64,000 nucleotides of DNA from Gordionus sp. m RMFG-2023 (lineage: Eukaryota; Nematomorpha; Gordioida; Chordodea; Parachordodidae): NCBI RefSeq assembly GCF_954871325.1, contig NC_088776.1, forward strand, positions 25,344,508 to 25,408,507, read 5' to 3'. The translations under genes and the position numbers were made by a program. Each line of letters opens with the position of its first letter. The stretch's first letter is position 1. This document shows, piece by piece, positions 46,442-58,400 of this stretch. Below the pieces are notes generated by a model. The model did no database searches and was not told the origin of the DNA. It saw only the letters and a list, made by a program, of their open reading frames with translations.

Positions 46442-48944
46442 GTGTTAATAATAATTAATCGCTCAATCATAAGAAGAATAATAAGATGTGTTGTTTATTT
46501 GATTTCTTGTAACCAAGTCTACTGGGCGAACACGCAGCAAGAAGGCAATATGATAAGTCTTATAAAACTTATTGCAGATTACCCGGTTCTCAAATTATAT
46601 GAACATAAAAATGAAAAGGAAGGAATAAAAATAAAAGGGATTAAAATCCAAAACTATATACATTCGTATAATATTTAAATATACTTCTTGAAACCATCAA
46701 AAATATGTTTATAAAAAAATTCAAAAAGAAATTGAATCTAATAGATGCTTCTCAATATAGTCTTATGGTACATATGATGTTTCTAAATCAAAAGCAATAG
46801 TGTTGAATTGTCAGATACAATGAAAATAGTGAAACACCACGGGTGAAAACCCTATTGATATATATTTTATGAGTAATGACAATTGGTGTTCATATTAAAA
46901 TAAAATATATTATACAACTTAATTACATAAATCTACCTCAAATTCTTGTTTGATATGGCATGATGATGCTATGAACATGAAGGAAAGAATCAACAACGTA
47001 TATGCTTTGATTAGTGAGCTCCAAAGGCGGCTTTTATTTAGTGCTAATGTCATCGATTAAATTTAATCATTGTTTAATTTTGCCAATATGTAAGGAAATA
47101 AGAAATGCTTTATGGATCTTAGACAAGATTTATAGGTAATTCAATGGGGGTAAAAGATATGCAGTGCTCAAAGCATGTCAGAGTGATTTATTGACAAAAT
47201 CACAATGATTTTTTTCACATCAAGAAACCATTCGAATATTTATTTATATATTATAGTAAATGGATGTCGCCAGGGTAGCCCAGTGGTGTATGATGTATGC
47301 TTGGAAACTGAAGGTCTCAGGTTCAATCCTGGTAAAGGAAATAAAAATTTACGGGTTTTTCTTTGATGACGGATGTGTTTAGACATATGATATGATAAAT
47401 TTCTGAGCTGTGAAATGCCACCCCGATCACCGACAGGCTTGGACAGCCGGGTGCTAGGATACTTGTCCAATAAACAAATAAGACGGCCAGCTGACTCGTG
47501 GGTCATTAAAGGATGATGACGATTTCTTGGCCAGCGCTAGGATAATGGTGACCTCGGGGGACGTTCAAGCTCAATGCCTACCAAGATACTTTGGCCTTGA
47601 TAACGATACTCCGGTGGGAGATCGGAATTGATACACCGGTGGGAGAAATAGAATCGATAAGAATACTCTGGTGGGATATCTGTCGATTTGATACTTCGGT
47701 GTGAGATCAAGATACTTTGGCTTCCAAATGGAATCAATCAGAAATATAAATTAGATAAAAGATAGCCTGAGCAATAAAGTGGAGAGAGATATTGAAGGAG
47801 CTTACCATCAGAAAAGGTGAAAGCTAAAAAGAAAAAAAAATAATAGTAAATGGATAACATCATATAAAGCTATTAAAATATTTTTTCTACTTTATGATAC
47901 TTTGAGGGGAACTTTAAAAAGTTTAGAGGATTCTGAATATCCTGCTATTTTGTACCATAACTAGTGCTATAGTTTTCAGAATATAAAAATTGATTATTTT
48001 ATTACTTCGTGTTTTGCATAAAATTTGATGACAAGCTTGGCTTGTATAAAATTGCAAACCATGTTGAAAGATATATGATTTGCAATTAATCAAATTCAAT
48101 TAAAAAAGTTGTCTGATTCAATCATTTTTTAATCTTATTAGATAATGACATTAAATTTTTGAATGTTTTTTCTAAGACAAGAGATTAGGGGAGAAATTTA
48201 CATTTTTATTTAGTTATTATTTCAAACATTTCAATCCAAAAAGTAAGGGTAAATATACTTTCATTATTAAATATAATATTCTATTCATTAAGGCGAATTT
48301 ACGGTGAAGTATACACATATACATTATTTTTATAGATAACAATTCACGCTAACAGCGAATTCAAAGTTATGTTGTACTCAATTTGATAATAACGCAATTA
48401 ATAAAAATTTAATTAAGAATCCATGAAATTTTTATATCAAACTTTGTTATTTACACCAAAAGGAATGGTTGAAGAAGCATTTGTTAAAGATGCGACATCT
48501 GTGAATTACCTGTGGAGTTAGAGTCAAGTTTTCAACCAAAATATCTAACTTCCGAAATATTTGTATGACAGTTATAAAGAGAGATGTAATTGTTACAGAT
48601 GATTTGGAAGATTCAAAAGACTTGTCAGTCTTGGAGTAAATTTATTTTATTAAAATATTTGTATTAATACTTTACTCAGCTTCTTCTGATAATAATGATT
48701 CTGAGACTTGTTATGATTCAGACTTGAAAAACTATTGTTTAATTTTACCTTTTATTTATTTTCATATTATTCTGCTTTCCCAAATTTATCAATTTTATAT
48801 AAATATTTATTAACTATTCCTACAACCTCATGCATTACCGAAAGAGTCATTACCAAAATAAAACTAATTACAACAAAACTTTGGAAAGATACATTTCTTA
48901 ATTTAACCATTTTCAATGGAACAAAATTTATTTTGACAATTTAA
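46442..48944 (+). pseudogene. hAT family B transposase remnant (DUF4371-like)
   Basis: Order of blocks: YLISCNQVYWANTQQEGNM, corresponding to YLISRNQAFWGNRQQEGNM in the inverted copy at 58.0 kb; a block with EIRNALWILDKIYR-type residues; and the C-terminal dimerisation block FPNLSILYKYLLTIPTTSCI then TERVITKIKLI. Many stops and frameshifts separate these pieces and the SINE breaks the frame. Dead. Confidence 0.75.
47266..47842 (+). repeat. tRNA-derived SINE with exact target duplication and internal minisatellite
   Basis: The 577-bp unit is flanked by an exact 13-bp duplication ATAGTAAATGGAT (47253-47265 and 47843-47855) and ends in A-rich sequence. The head has a perfect A box TAGCCCAGTGG (47276-47286) and a B box GGTTCAATCCT (47320-47330). 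The tail contains about six copies of GATACTCCGGTGGGAGAT-like units (about 47585-47715). The target is hAT family B. ORFs across it on the minus strand are not genes. Confidence 0.93.
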
Positions 48945-49470
48945 TATCGATGAAATTATAACTTCTTTTGCTCTTCTCCTTGTTTTAATTATTAATTTTA
49001 AAAGTAATATTTAAAATTTATTCATACTTCCAATTTTAAATATTTTTTAAAGTTTATAATTTTTTTTTCATTTTTGCATTTTTACATTTTTATAGTTATT
49101 ATATTATTTATTGATTGATGCAATAAAAATATTTTTACATATTATTTTTGAAATTTATAATAAACTGAAAATCAAAAAAAAATAAACTGCTTCATTTGGT
49201 TAAGGTATTTTTATTGGAGGAATTCTGCTTACTTAGCTCAGGGAGTGTAGGAGCCACTGTCCTGCTGGGAGTCTACATTTCTGGCCAAATAAGATTTTAA
49301 TAGTCTACAGTCATAATAAATTATTTTGCAAGATTTCCTATTCCCCATAAATTTCATAACATTCAGTTGGCTCAAAAAAGTGTCGTTTTGAAATCTTCAT
49401 AACTCTAAAAAGCATCATTGGTTTTTTCTGTATATAATATTCTATTTTATTAAATAATATATGTAACTTT

Positions 49471-50230
49471 ATGTTTTCCTTCCTTTTATATGACAATGGC
49501 GAGGAAAGAATAATCATATTTGCTACACTTGAATTAGATACACTTTCTCAATCTTCGACGTGGAATATGGGTGTAAAATACGAACTACAACTTATAGGAT
49601 TCATTCAGTTATATGTTATACGCGTGCCGTATAAATCATTTGTGATAACGGCGGTTTACTGCCTTTTACAAAAAAACTTAAAGAACTTATGTATCTTATT
49701 AGAAATGAACATAATTTTGATATAGATCCCACAAAAGTTTTTAATTAGATTAATTGTTTTAATTTTGCATTTATCTAAGGCCACATATGTGTATTCAGGG
49801 GAGTTCTCATTATCTTTCGCAATCTACTCATCGTAAATTTCAAGTAATAGGGCAATAATCGCAATAACGCGACAATTTACGATTTAGCCAATTTGTTTCT
49901 ATGATTGACGAAATAGCTTTCTACTAGAAGAGGATGTGCTGATAAGAATTACCAAACTATTTCATTGTCGTTAGAAAAAATTTTTTATAGTTATTTTGAC
50001 AATGCCATAACTCACAAAGACATATTGAACACTCTTTTCCACCGTCCAAAGTAACTCGATGACATTTAGTTCTAACAAATAACTTTTAAGGGTTGGAATA
50101 ATAGATTACCATATTGCAGGTGATCCAAATTCGCATATATGGAAGCTAATTTAAAATCCGCTAAGAACTTTTCATAGACATGAGGAAAATTGAATGGTCA
50201 ATAGGAACTATTATTTCAAAGAAAAAGAAA
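49471..50230 (+). pseudogene. MULE (Mutator-like) transposase remnant
   Basis: Blocks in order: GEERIIIFATLELDTLSQSS, then TWNMGVKYELQL, then FIQLYVIRVPYKS and VYCLLQKNLK (49471-49690); SSHYLSQSTHRKFQVIG (about 49795-49855); and a TFKGWNNRLPY-like block (about 50080-50130). They match the MULE transposase core: E.R.IIF......L....W.MDGTF......QLY.I........VY.LLP, GC.FH.SQ..YR.IQ..GL and NNS.E.WH.R. The second block shows the C/H replaced and stops occur between blocks, so it is dead. Terminal repeats were not identified. Confidence 0.8.
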
Positions 50231-50377
50231 CAGGGTAACGTTAGAAAGCAAACTCTTTCTAAAAAATCTTGTGGAAGAATTTAGTCTAGGCTTAAGAACG
50301 ATTCCTGAATTTTTACAGGCCATAGGGAAACAATTACGGTCGACAATTATTTTGATTATATATAATAAAAGCTAAAT

Positions 50378-51826
50378 TGTGTTGATGCCAATTTTCGTTC
50401 GTGAACGAAGTTCGTTTTTTTGAAAAAAATGATGAACGGCGTTCCTTTTATTTTTGACGAACTTTGAACGTGAACGCGTTCCTTTTTTATAACGAATGCG
50501 TTAGAATTTAACGATCGTTCAATTTTAAAAATATTTTTATTTTTATTTATTTTAAAAATTTAATATTTCCGAATTTTTTTTAAAAAATGTATTATTTCTA
50601 TCTTTTAATCGGCTGTGTATTTCCTTTTCACATTTCAAATTTTTTAACACATAGTTTATTAATTTGAATATTATTGTTTATATTTTAATTTAATAGATTA
50701 GCATAAGCAAGGATATTATTATTTAATCCTCATCATCTGATTCTGAAAATCCAAAATCAGATGAATTATCATTACTATACCCAAATATAATAAATGTTTT
50801 ACATTGACATCCTATATTGAAGGAACTAATCCAATGCTTACCAAGTGTAAAATGTGGCCAAAAAGTATTATATTGTCAAAATCTTCAGGTTCAAATTTAA
50901 AACGACATTTGATTTTAATATTAATTATTGGATTTTATATGATATAACTAAGTTAAATCATTAAATTTGAAGAAATAATGCATTTGGGATATTTGACCCC
51001 AACAATAAGGATAGTTATTTTAAAATTAAAAAAATTAGTGGCCTCAAATATGGTCAACTATTGATAGACGCCGTATTAAATGGGATTAATAAAAGGTATT
51101 AAACCTATCACCCTCAATTACTTACATATATTTTATTTTTTTAAAGATTTGAACATATATATAAAGATCAATATGTTCTTTCTGCAATTATACATCCAGC
51201 ATTCAAACTTCAATGGCCATAGATAAAACTTCCACAGAACGAACCTATTAAAAATAAACTTATTTTTTTTATTGAAAAAAATGCTTTGAAAACCCTGGAG
51301 AACTGTTAATTTCGAGATATCCTTTTTTTTGTCGAGAGTAGAGAATAGATTGGAGGAGGATAACTTATCTCAATTTTTTGCAAATAACAAAATACCATGT
51401 TTTTAATTAATTCTCCACGTTAAAAGAGCTGTTTTTTTAAGTATAATACCTCATTCCCCTCATCTGCCCCTGTAGAGCGCATTTTTAGGCTAATGCCGTA
51501 TTAACTGCCAAGTGTTCCTGTCTATCAGATAAATATTTTGAAAACAATTGTTATTAAAATTTAATAAGAAAAATTTAAAAATATTTTTTTATTCGCTATA
51601 TTATATTTTATTTATAATTATATTATCAATATAACTATTTAAAAAATATAAGTTTATTTATATTAAATTAAATTTTAAAAAAATTTATCATAAAATTTTG
51701 AACGGTTTTCTTAACGTGAACGCGTTCCTTTTTTTTGAATATGAACTTGAAGTGAAAGCGTTCGATTTTTGTCAATGAACGTTGAACGCGAACGCGTTCG
51801 ATTTTTTAGAAATGTTTACAGCACTA
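50378..51826 (+). mobile_element. hAT family C element with BED-finger and C-terminal remnants
   Basis: The left end TGTGTTGATGCCAATTTTCG and right end TTTCTAAAACATTTACAGCACTA-type (inverse TAGTGCTGTAAAC) carry subterminal GAACGCGTTC words. Flanking 8-mers AGCTAAAT and AGATAAAT match at 7 of 8. Inside: a degenerate BED finger ending SGSNLKRHLI (about 50850-50925), SAIIHPAFKLQWP (about 51180-51220) and a C-terminal block with ASAPVERIF-like coding near 51455-51570 (LSDKYFENNCY). All frames are heavily interrupted. Confidence 0.8.
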
Positions 51827-51949
51827 AGATAAATTGATTGTTTCAAATATCTTACATCAGGCATAATATTTATAAATAAATATATAATATAATATAATAA
51901 CAAATTTTCATCAGTATTTAATTTTCTAAAAGAAAAAAGGGAAAATTTA

Positions 51950-52290
51950 ATATATCATAACAACTTTTTTTTTCCTTGAGATTTTTTTTCCCGCAGTTTT
52001 TTTTCCCGTCAGGTTTTTTTCTTCAGTATTTTTCAGTCGAGTTTCATAAATTTAAACTTTATCATTCTTTCTATATAAAATATTATGTTGAAATTTTATG
52101 ATATGAAAGTAAAATATTTACCAATCTATTTTGCTTTAGGGTGGTAGGTGCAGAAATTAAAAGGTAAAATAAGTAATCGGAAAAAAAGCTTGTGGAAAAT
52201 AATCTCTACTAAAAAAACTGAGGAATAAAATCTTAAGGTAAAAAACTTGACAGAAAAAAACTGCAGAAATAAAAATTGCGGAAAATATAT
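51950..52290. repeat. GGAAAAAA-type foldback repeat
   Basis: The T-rich left arm (CTTGAGATTTTTTTTCCCGC, CAGTTTTTTTTCCCGTCAGG) is reverse-complement similar to the right arm (CTTGACAGAAAAAAACTGCAG, GTGGAAAATAATCTC). The interior of about 110 bases is unrelated. It is the same style as the repeats at 3.3, 5.1, 22.4 and 59.8 kb. Confidence 0.65.
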
Positions 52291-52294
52291 ATTA

Positions 52295-52580
52295 AGGATA
52301 AAAAAGATACAGTCCGCTGGCTATCCTGCCACTTTAGAACCCTCGGGTATTTTTATTGATGGGAGACGACCCGATGGAATTACACAAATTTCTTGGGAGA
52401 ATGACCGATTTCTTGCGTGGGATTTCTCCTGCGTTGATACCCTCTCATCCTCCAACATCAATACGGGCATTTTAAAATACACAGAAGATTTTTAACGAAC
52501 ATATATGGATATTCCTGATGAATATAAATTCGTACCCGTTGTCACTACAACCCAGAGCCTTAAGAACTAAATCAGGAGAC
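52295..52580 (+). pseudogene. Retroelement remnant (RPDG/WDFTC family)
   Basis: SAGYPATLEPSGIFIDG, RRPDGITQISWENDRFLAWD and FSCVDTLSSSN lie in one frame, followed by IPDEYKFVPVVTTTQSL. These fit the LEPSGL, RPDGxTxxPW...LxWDFTCVDTL and YxFVPVxxET blocks of the family in the right order. It is the clearest copy of the PD...WD segment. A broken fossil, directly after the foldback repeat. Confidence 0.8.
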
Positions 52581-52974
52581 CCAAAAGAAGGGGTCTATTT
52601 ACGTCAACGCATAAAAATTCAGATTATAAATTCTAATTTCATATGTTTTATGGGTTCATTCCCCGAGCAGCCGAAATAATCTAGACCTTTTTCCGCTTCC
52701 CTTATTATTTAGTATTTTTTTCTTCTTTCTCAAATTAAGAAATCTATGTAGCTTTTTTCTCCCCTCATACTCACGATTCTGATATATAAAAAATTTATTT
52801 TTTCCTTCCTCAATTACAAATTTCTGTATGAATTAAATTGATTTTTCCCGTAAATTTACCTATTATAATTCCTCAAAAAACGTCAATCAAATTTAACCAA
52901 TAGAGTTCTTTTAAAAAATATTTGTCCAATAATCATCGTAGCAAGCCAATAGTAATTCCCATGTGATTTATAAT

Positions 52975-53270
52975 ATGGCGAATATACTCAACACAATATC
53001 CATATCAAATCTGCCACTGCAGGTAAAATATTCTTTTTTCAACAAATTTTATTTAGATAATATTAAAATATTTGTTGCTGAACACTAAAATAAACACTTT
53101 GTATTTCAGTTTATCCAAAGAATAGGCAAGTTTAAATTCTTCAATTATTTTATTTTTGATGTGTAAACTTTCATTAGAGTCTATGACATCTGGGCTGAAT
53201 CAAGGAGAGTTGGCTTCAAAAATTATTTTATTTTTAATGAGATCACAAATACCAAGGTAAAAATTCATAT
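52975..53270 (+). other. Candidate small host exons, unassigned
   Basis: ATG at 52975 opens MANILNTISISNLPLQ and meets a strong donor CAG/GTAAAA at 53022/53023. An acceptor TTGTATTTCAG at 53109 is followed by FIQRIGKFKFF. A second acceptor-like CATTAG near 53176 precedes coding-like YDIWAESRRVGFKNYF, ending at an AAG/GTAAAA donor near 53261. I do not recognise the protein and cannot choose one consistent model. Confidence 0.2.
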
Positions 53271-53626
53271 ATATATTAGAATGAATAAAAATTATTTATA
53301 TAAAACCATACAATCAGTTAAAATAACTCTTAATTCCATTTACATAATACTTGAAAACGTTTTAAAGGATCATGCTGGGTGAATTAATTATTTTTTGTTA
53401 ATGGAATAATATATTTTTATCAATAAGAAGAATTAGGGAGATAGAATAATCTAATATTAGCTATAATTTATTTTATAGGTTAAAATTCTAAGATTTTTTT
53501 AAATAGATTAATATATTCTTAAATAATCAATCTATCAGAAAAATTATTTGTGACAAAAATGGAAATATAACCTCTAATTCAGGTGACAAAATATTTTAAT
53601 GATTGAAAATGGTTTAACATTTCAAT

Positions 53627-54037
53627 CAGAGATCTTCATGGGGAGGCTTGCGGTCCTTGGGGTGCTAAGTATAATACATTTACTAATGTGCTTGGGCCAG
53701 GACTCGGTTTTTGATGAAAAGCCTAAAAATAATTTATTTAAATTAAGCCTATTAAACTGTGACTAACTTAAAAATATATTACATATTTTTTCTTCTAATG
53801 ATAATAAATTTCAGTATTGCAAAACAAAGTGATTTCCTAAATACACTTAAATCTTGTTTATTTTCATTTAAAGCAATAAATTAAATTTTTGAATATGGGC
53901 TTGGGAGAAAAATTTTTAAAACTTATGATGGGCTTGGGTTTGAATTTTTATTAAATATTGAATGGGCCTGCAAATTATTTTTACTGCTGACCTGGGCTGG
54001 AGGCTGATAAATAAATCAAGGCCCGTGAAGGTCTCTA
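53627..54037. mobile_element. Short element with AGATCTTCA/GAAGGTCTC ends, copy 2
   Basis: The 411-bp element starts CAGAGATCTTCATGGGG and ends GGCCCGTGAAGGTCTCTA, flanked by an exact 8-bp duplication ATTTCAAT (53619-53626 and 54038-54045). Same orientation and family as the copy at 44277-44771. Confidence 0.92.
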
Positions 54038-54099
54038 ATTTCAATAACTGAATTATTTCATTTCCCATCTAACTTTATTTGAACTTAAAGGAATGGGCA

Positions 54100-54235
54100 A
54101 ACCATAGATATGCCTCATTTAAATCATTTACAAAAATAATTGCTGGATTCAAGAAATTGTTGGACACAAGGAAATAAAGAAAGCCATTGTGAAATGTATG
54201 TATGGAGGAAATATGAATCCATTTTTTTAGCATAA
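54100..54235 (+). other. Unassigned coding-like segment
   Basis: One frame reads YKNNCWIQEIVGHKEIKKAI, then VKCMYGGNMNPF; another reads EWANHRYASFKSFTKIIAGF. The first has an R/H-xxxK-xxxxx-YG pattern seen in several polymerase families, but one short segment is not enough to assign it. Confidence 0.15.
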
Positions 54236-54324
54236 ATAACAAAAAAAATGCTTGTTGTGACCTTGCCTTAAATTAGGAGATATTTTAGTGATTTTTTAGA
54301 ACCCGTTATCAAAAATATAAGTTA

Positions 54325-54936
54325 CTAGCTGATAGCCCGTCAAGAATGACGGCAAAATTTTTTTCTTTATTCAATGATGGATGAATAATAAATTTTACAT
54401 TTTACCATTTTTTGTTGATGAATGAATCAGAAATTTTCCTATCTTATGAGATGTGATTCAGAAATTTATATTTATTTAGATGAGGAGTTATTTTAAACCT
54501 AGATGATAACCCGTCAAGAATGATGGGGAATAAGAATTTTATTCAATGATGGATGAATAATAAATTTTACTTTAATTGATGATGAATGAATCAGAAATTT
54601 TCCTATCTTATTAGGTTCTAGCAAGAATATATTTTTTATATTATAAATTACAAATACAAATGAATAAAAATTTAGTTTAAAAGATTTTTTATTGTGCACC
54701 TGCACATAAATTAAAATTACTAACCATATACTTCATAAACATATTTTATAAAAAATAATGGAAAATTTAGAATAACCTCTCATCTAAATAAATATAAATT
54801 TCTGAATCACATCTCATAAGATAGGGAAATTTCTGATTCATTCACAACTAAATAAAGGTAAAATTTATTATTCATCCATCTTTGATTAAAGAAGAAAATT
54901 CTGATTCCCCGTCATTCTTGACGGGCTATCAGCTAG
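54325..54936. mobile_element. Helitron-like palindromic element, 0.6 kb
   Basis: Left edge CTAG, CTGATAG, then hairpin CCCGTCAAGAATGACGG; right edge CCCCGTCATTCTTGACGGG, CTATCAG, CTAG followed by T. The arms are inverted copies for about 170 bases (TCAATGATGGATGAATAATAAATTTTA and its inverse). A second, directly repeated left end begins at 54498 (CTAGATGATAACCCGTCAAG), so two terminal units lie in tandem on the left. Confidence 0.82.
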
Positions 54937-55274
54937 TAATTAATAATAATCATTATTTGTTTTCTTTTTCTCTGTTAATTTTTTAATTTATATTTTTGAT
55001 TTGTAATATTTTTTATTTATTTTTAACAATTAATGTTCATTATTTCGTAATTAGAATGTAAATAAATTATCAATTGTAGTTACACAAATAATTAGTGAAT
55101 AAATTATCATATCAATTAAAATAACACTATCTACAAGAAATAAATAATAATTTTTCTAACTGATTAACCTCCTAAAACTTATAGTACCTAATAGTATTAG
55201 AGCATTCATTTGGATAAATTTTAAAATGTTAAAATTTTCCTTAAAGTTTATAAAATTAATTAAATTAATTTAAT

Positions 55275-55481
55275 ATGGAAGTTGTATTTAGAATTAAACA
55301 GTATCTTATTTTCTTATATCTTACTTTACTTCCTTCTATTTTACTCTTTACTAAATCAAACTATTTACAAAAGATATGGGTAAGTTCCACTCGCTTGTTT
55401 AGTTTCATCAAAAATCGGCATAATTATATGAAGGGTAGGCCTTTATATAATTCACGTTCAATTATTTTGGGCAGGTCATAA
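55275..55481 (+). CDS. Putative secreted or membrane peptide, or first exon
   Basis: The ORF of 68 codons begins MEVVFRIKQYLIFLYLTLLP and stays hydrophobic to about residue 25 (SILLF), like a signal peptide or anchor. An excellent donor GG/GTAAGT at 55379/55380 would end a 35-codon first exon after QKIW. If unspliced, the tail is basic (KNRHNYMKGRPLYNSRS). No family is recognised. Confidence 0.28.
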   Translation: MEVVFRIKQYLIFLYLTLLPSILLFTKSNYLQKIWVSSTRLFSFIKNRHNYMKGRPLYNSRSIILGRS

Positions 55482-55533
55482 CCAACCTGCTAGATAAGAT
55501 AAATATGCAAGTTTGTACTAGAATACATATATA

Positions 55534-58090
55534 CAGTGGCCCCTACACTTTTTGAGCGAATGAAGCAGAATACCCCCATGAAAAGTACCCCCACATATAA
55601 ATTTCAAAAATAATTTTTTTTTTAAATTAATAATTTAGATAAATTAGGGGAAGAGAAAGCGAAAGAATTTATAATTTCATCAGCATTTAATTGTTTAAAT
55701 AAAAAAATTTCCATTGATAATTGGTTAAATTATTGAGAAAAGAATCTTTCATGGTACTGCGCAGTCTTGTTTTAATTAATTTAATTTTACTCATGACTCT
55801 TTCGGCAGTACATGAGGTTGTAGGAATGGTTAATAAATATTTATATAAAATTCTTAAATTAGGGAAAGCAGAAAAATTTAAAAGTAAACGATAAGGTAAA
55901 ATAAATGAATAGTTTTTCCAATCTGTATCGTAAATTCCTGAATTATCATCATTATCAGAAGAAGCTAAATAATGTGTTGAAGTTATTAAAAAAAAAGATA
56001 TATTTTTTTTATGTTATGATTTGAATATTTAAATGATAGATGAATATTAAAGTTATCTGTAATGAACTTACATTTATTTTAAATTTTGCATAAACAAATT
56101 TTTTTTTTGAACAAAACCCATTATTATTAACGAACGTCTATGTACGAATAATATTATAGATTATTGTTATTTTGCATAGAAAATGTTTTGTTTTTGCATA
56201 GCAAATATTTTATATATAAACTCGTAATTTTTTATAAAATACAATCAATCCGATAATCAATTCAATAATCAATCTGTATTACTGTGTGTATTTGAAAATA
56301 AATAACTTGTAATCTTTTAAAAGGTATTATTAAATTTATATTGAATATATTTATCTAACAATTATTTATACCAAAAACTTCAAAACACGACATAATGTAT
56401 TGGTAAAAATATTTTAATTAAATAAATTTACAATTCTCAGAATCTGGCAAATCTTTATATTCTTGAACCTCTAGGTCATGAGTAATAATTACATTCCTAT
56501 TTTGGCCATCTTATAAATATTTCTAAACTTCAACATTTCTTCGAAAATTTGACTTGAATTTAAATTGTAAAATTCACAGATATCCTCGATATCTTCTTTA
56601 ATAACTGATTTTTCTACCATTCCCTTTGGCGTAAAAAATGATGTTTGATGTAAAAATTTCATTGAATCATCATTAAATATTTCGTTAAACTGCATAATAA
56701 TTATATCGAGTGCAGCAAACACCTATTTTAAAACTAAAATAAATTTCTATATTTAATGATGAAAGTATATATACATCTCCTTTTTGGATTGTAATGTTTG
56801 AAGTCTAGAACTTTCAAAATCAAAAGGTAGATTTTTCTCCTTCATAAAATCTTGCGCCTTTGAAAAAACATCCAAAAATTCAGTGTTATTATCTATTAGA
56901 TTAAAAAATAATTAAGACAATAATTTATATTATACTTCTCAAATTAATCAAGCAATCTTTTGCCAATTGAATTTGATTTATTGCATACCCTATATCCTTC
57001 GAAATGGTTTGCAATTTTGTACAAGCCAAACTTGTTATCAACAATATTTTATCCAAAACACAAAGTGATAAGATAAAATCAAATTTTTATATTCTAAAGA
57101 CTATAGCACTAGCCATAGTGGAAGTGGCAGGATCTTCAGAATCCTTTAAATTTGTTAAAGCTGCCCTCAAAGCATCATAAGTTGAAAAAAATTTACAATA
57201 GCTTTTGACGATAGCCAGCTTCTAAATAAAAAAAAACATTTAAAATTTAAATAAATAAGGAACTATTACCGAGTGGTATTCTTGACGCGTAGAAATCGTT
57301 GCGATTTTTCAGATCATTACACTGATATTTTTTGAGTACCTCATATCTTTTTACACCATTAATATAGACATAAATCTCATCTAGTATTCCTAGAACATTT
57401 CGAAGTTCTTTAATTGATTGGCTTAATTGAACAACGATTAAATTTAATCGATGACAATAACACCAAATAAAAGCTACCTTTGGCTCCTCTGCTCTAATCA
57501 AGGCTTGCACACCATTAATACTTCCATTCATGGTTGAGGCGCCATCATAACTTAGCCCAACTAGATATTCAAGGGGTAAATTCATCGAGAAAAGTTTGGA
57601 TATTATATTATGCTTTATATCGAGACCTGTGGTATTTCCCGTACAATATGTGTCAATCAGTCTTTCAACAGGCTTCGGCGTCTCACTATTTTCAACATAT
57701 CTTATATCAAAGCTATTGCTTCTGATTTCGAAACATCTTATGTTGCCATCAACTATGATTGAAAAGCACCTGTTAAATGTAATCTCATTTTGAATATTTT
57801 TTATACATATTTTTCATGGTTTCAATGAGAATATTTATGTTATGATAATAGGTTTGAATATAATTTCGTTTTTAATCAATTATTTTTTTTATCCTTTTTT
57901 CTTTCTTCATTTTGCTGTATAAACATTTTTAGTATAGGTTCAGAATCTGCAATAAGCTTAATAAGGGCCATCATATTGCCTTCTTGTTGCCTGTTCCCCC
58001 AGAAGGCTTGGTTACGAGATATTAAATAAAATTTACTAAACATCGACCAAAATTTCCGTCAATATATTAAATTAAATATTAAGTGGTGGG
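55534..58090 (-). mobile_element. hAT family B copy 2, inverted relative to copy 1
   Basis: The left end CAGTGGCCCCTACACTTTTTGAGCG matches the inverse of copy 1's right end. The right end is not found; a G12 tract at about 58087 may be just inside it. The transposase is on the minus strand from about 58030 to 55740. Confidence 0.75.
55740..58030 (-). pseudogene. hAT family B transposase (DUF4371-like), best copy
   Basis: Blocks in order on the minus strand: FWGNRQQEGNMMALIKLIAD (58010-57940); FSIIVDGNIRCFEIRSNSFD, where the family has VDExxDxSxxE; DTYCTGNTTGLDIKHN; YLVGLSYDGASTMNGSINGV; FIWCYCHRLNLIVVQLSQ; then, near 55850-55780, YKYLLTIPTTSCTAERVMSK. This is a ZMYM1/DUF4371-type hAT transposase distinct from family A. 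At VDGN the expected DE(x)D of the catalytic core is changed, and further stops and shifts follow, so it is inactive. Confidence 0.85.
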
Positions 58091-58400
58091 GGGGGGGGTC
58101 TTATTATTACATTTATAAACCAGAAATCACATGATCATGATGGATATAAAAAAAAAGTACCCCCCGATAATTTTATTTAACTATAAATTAAAAAAGATTG
58201 AATATTAAATCTATTTTGTAAAATATAACTACGGATAAACAAATTTTATTAGTAAGATAAAATAGAAGCATACATATATAGTATTTATATACAATGTAGA
58301 AAAATCAATATAATATTCATATCATGTAGAAAACAAATCTGTCAACACAACAACCAATTTATTAAGCACAAAGATTTTCGGATTTTAAATCTTTTAACGA

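Larger units (their letters stand above)
46440..49259 (+). mobile_element. hAT family B copy 1, decayed, split by a SINE
   Basis: The right end GTGTAGGAGCCACTG is the inverse of CAGTGGCTCCTACAC, the family B terminus also seen at 55534. Coding blocks in + orientation: VYWANTQQEGNMISLIKLIA (46520-46580), NALWILDKIYR-like (47105), CITERVITKIKLITTKLW (48830-48895). The 5' terminal repeat is not found and no target duplication is seen. The SINE at 47266 lies inside. Confidence 0.75.

Noticed and set aside
47240-47737. Two minus-strand ORFs
   Set aside because: They lie in the SINE body; open frames come from its GC-richer composition and short repeats.
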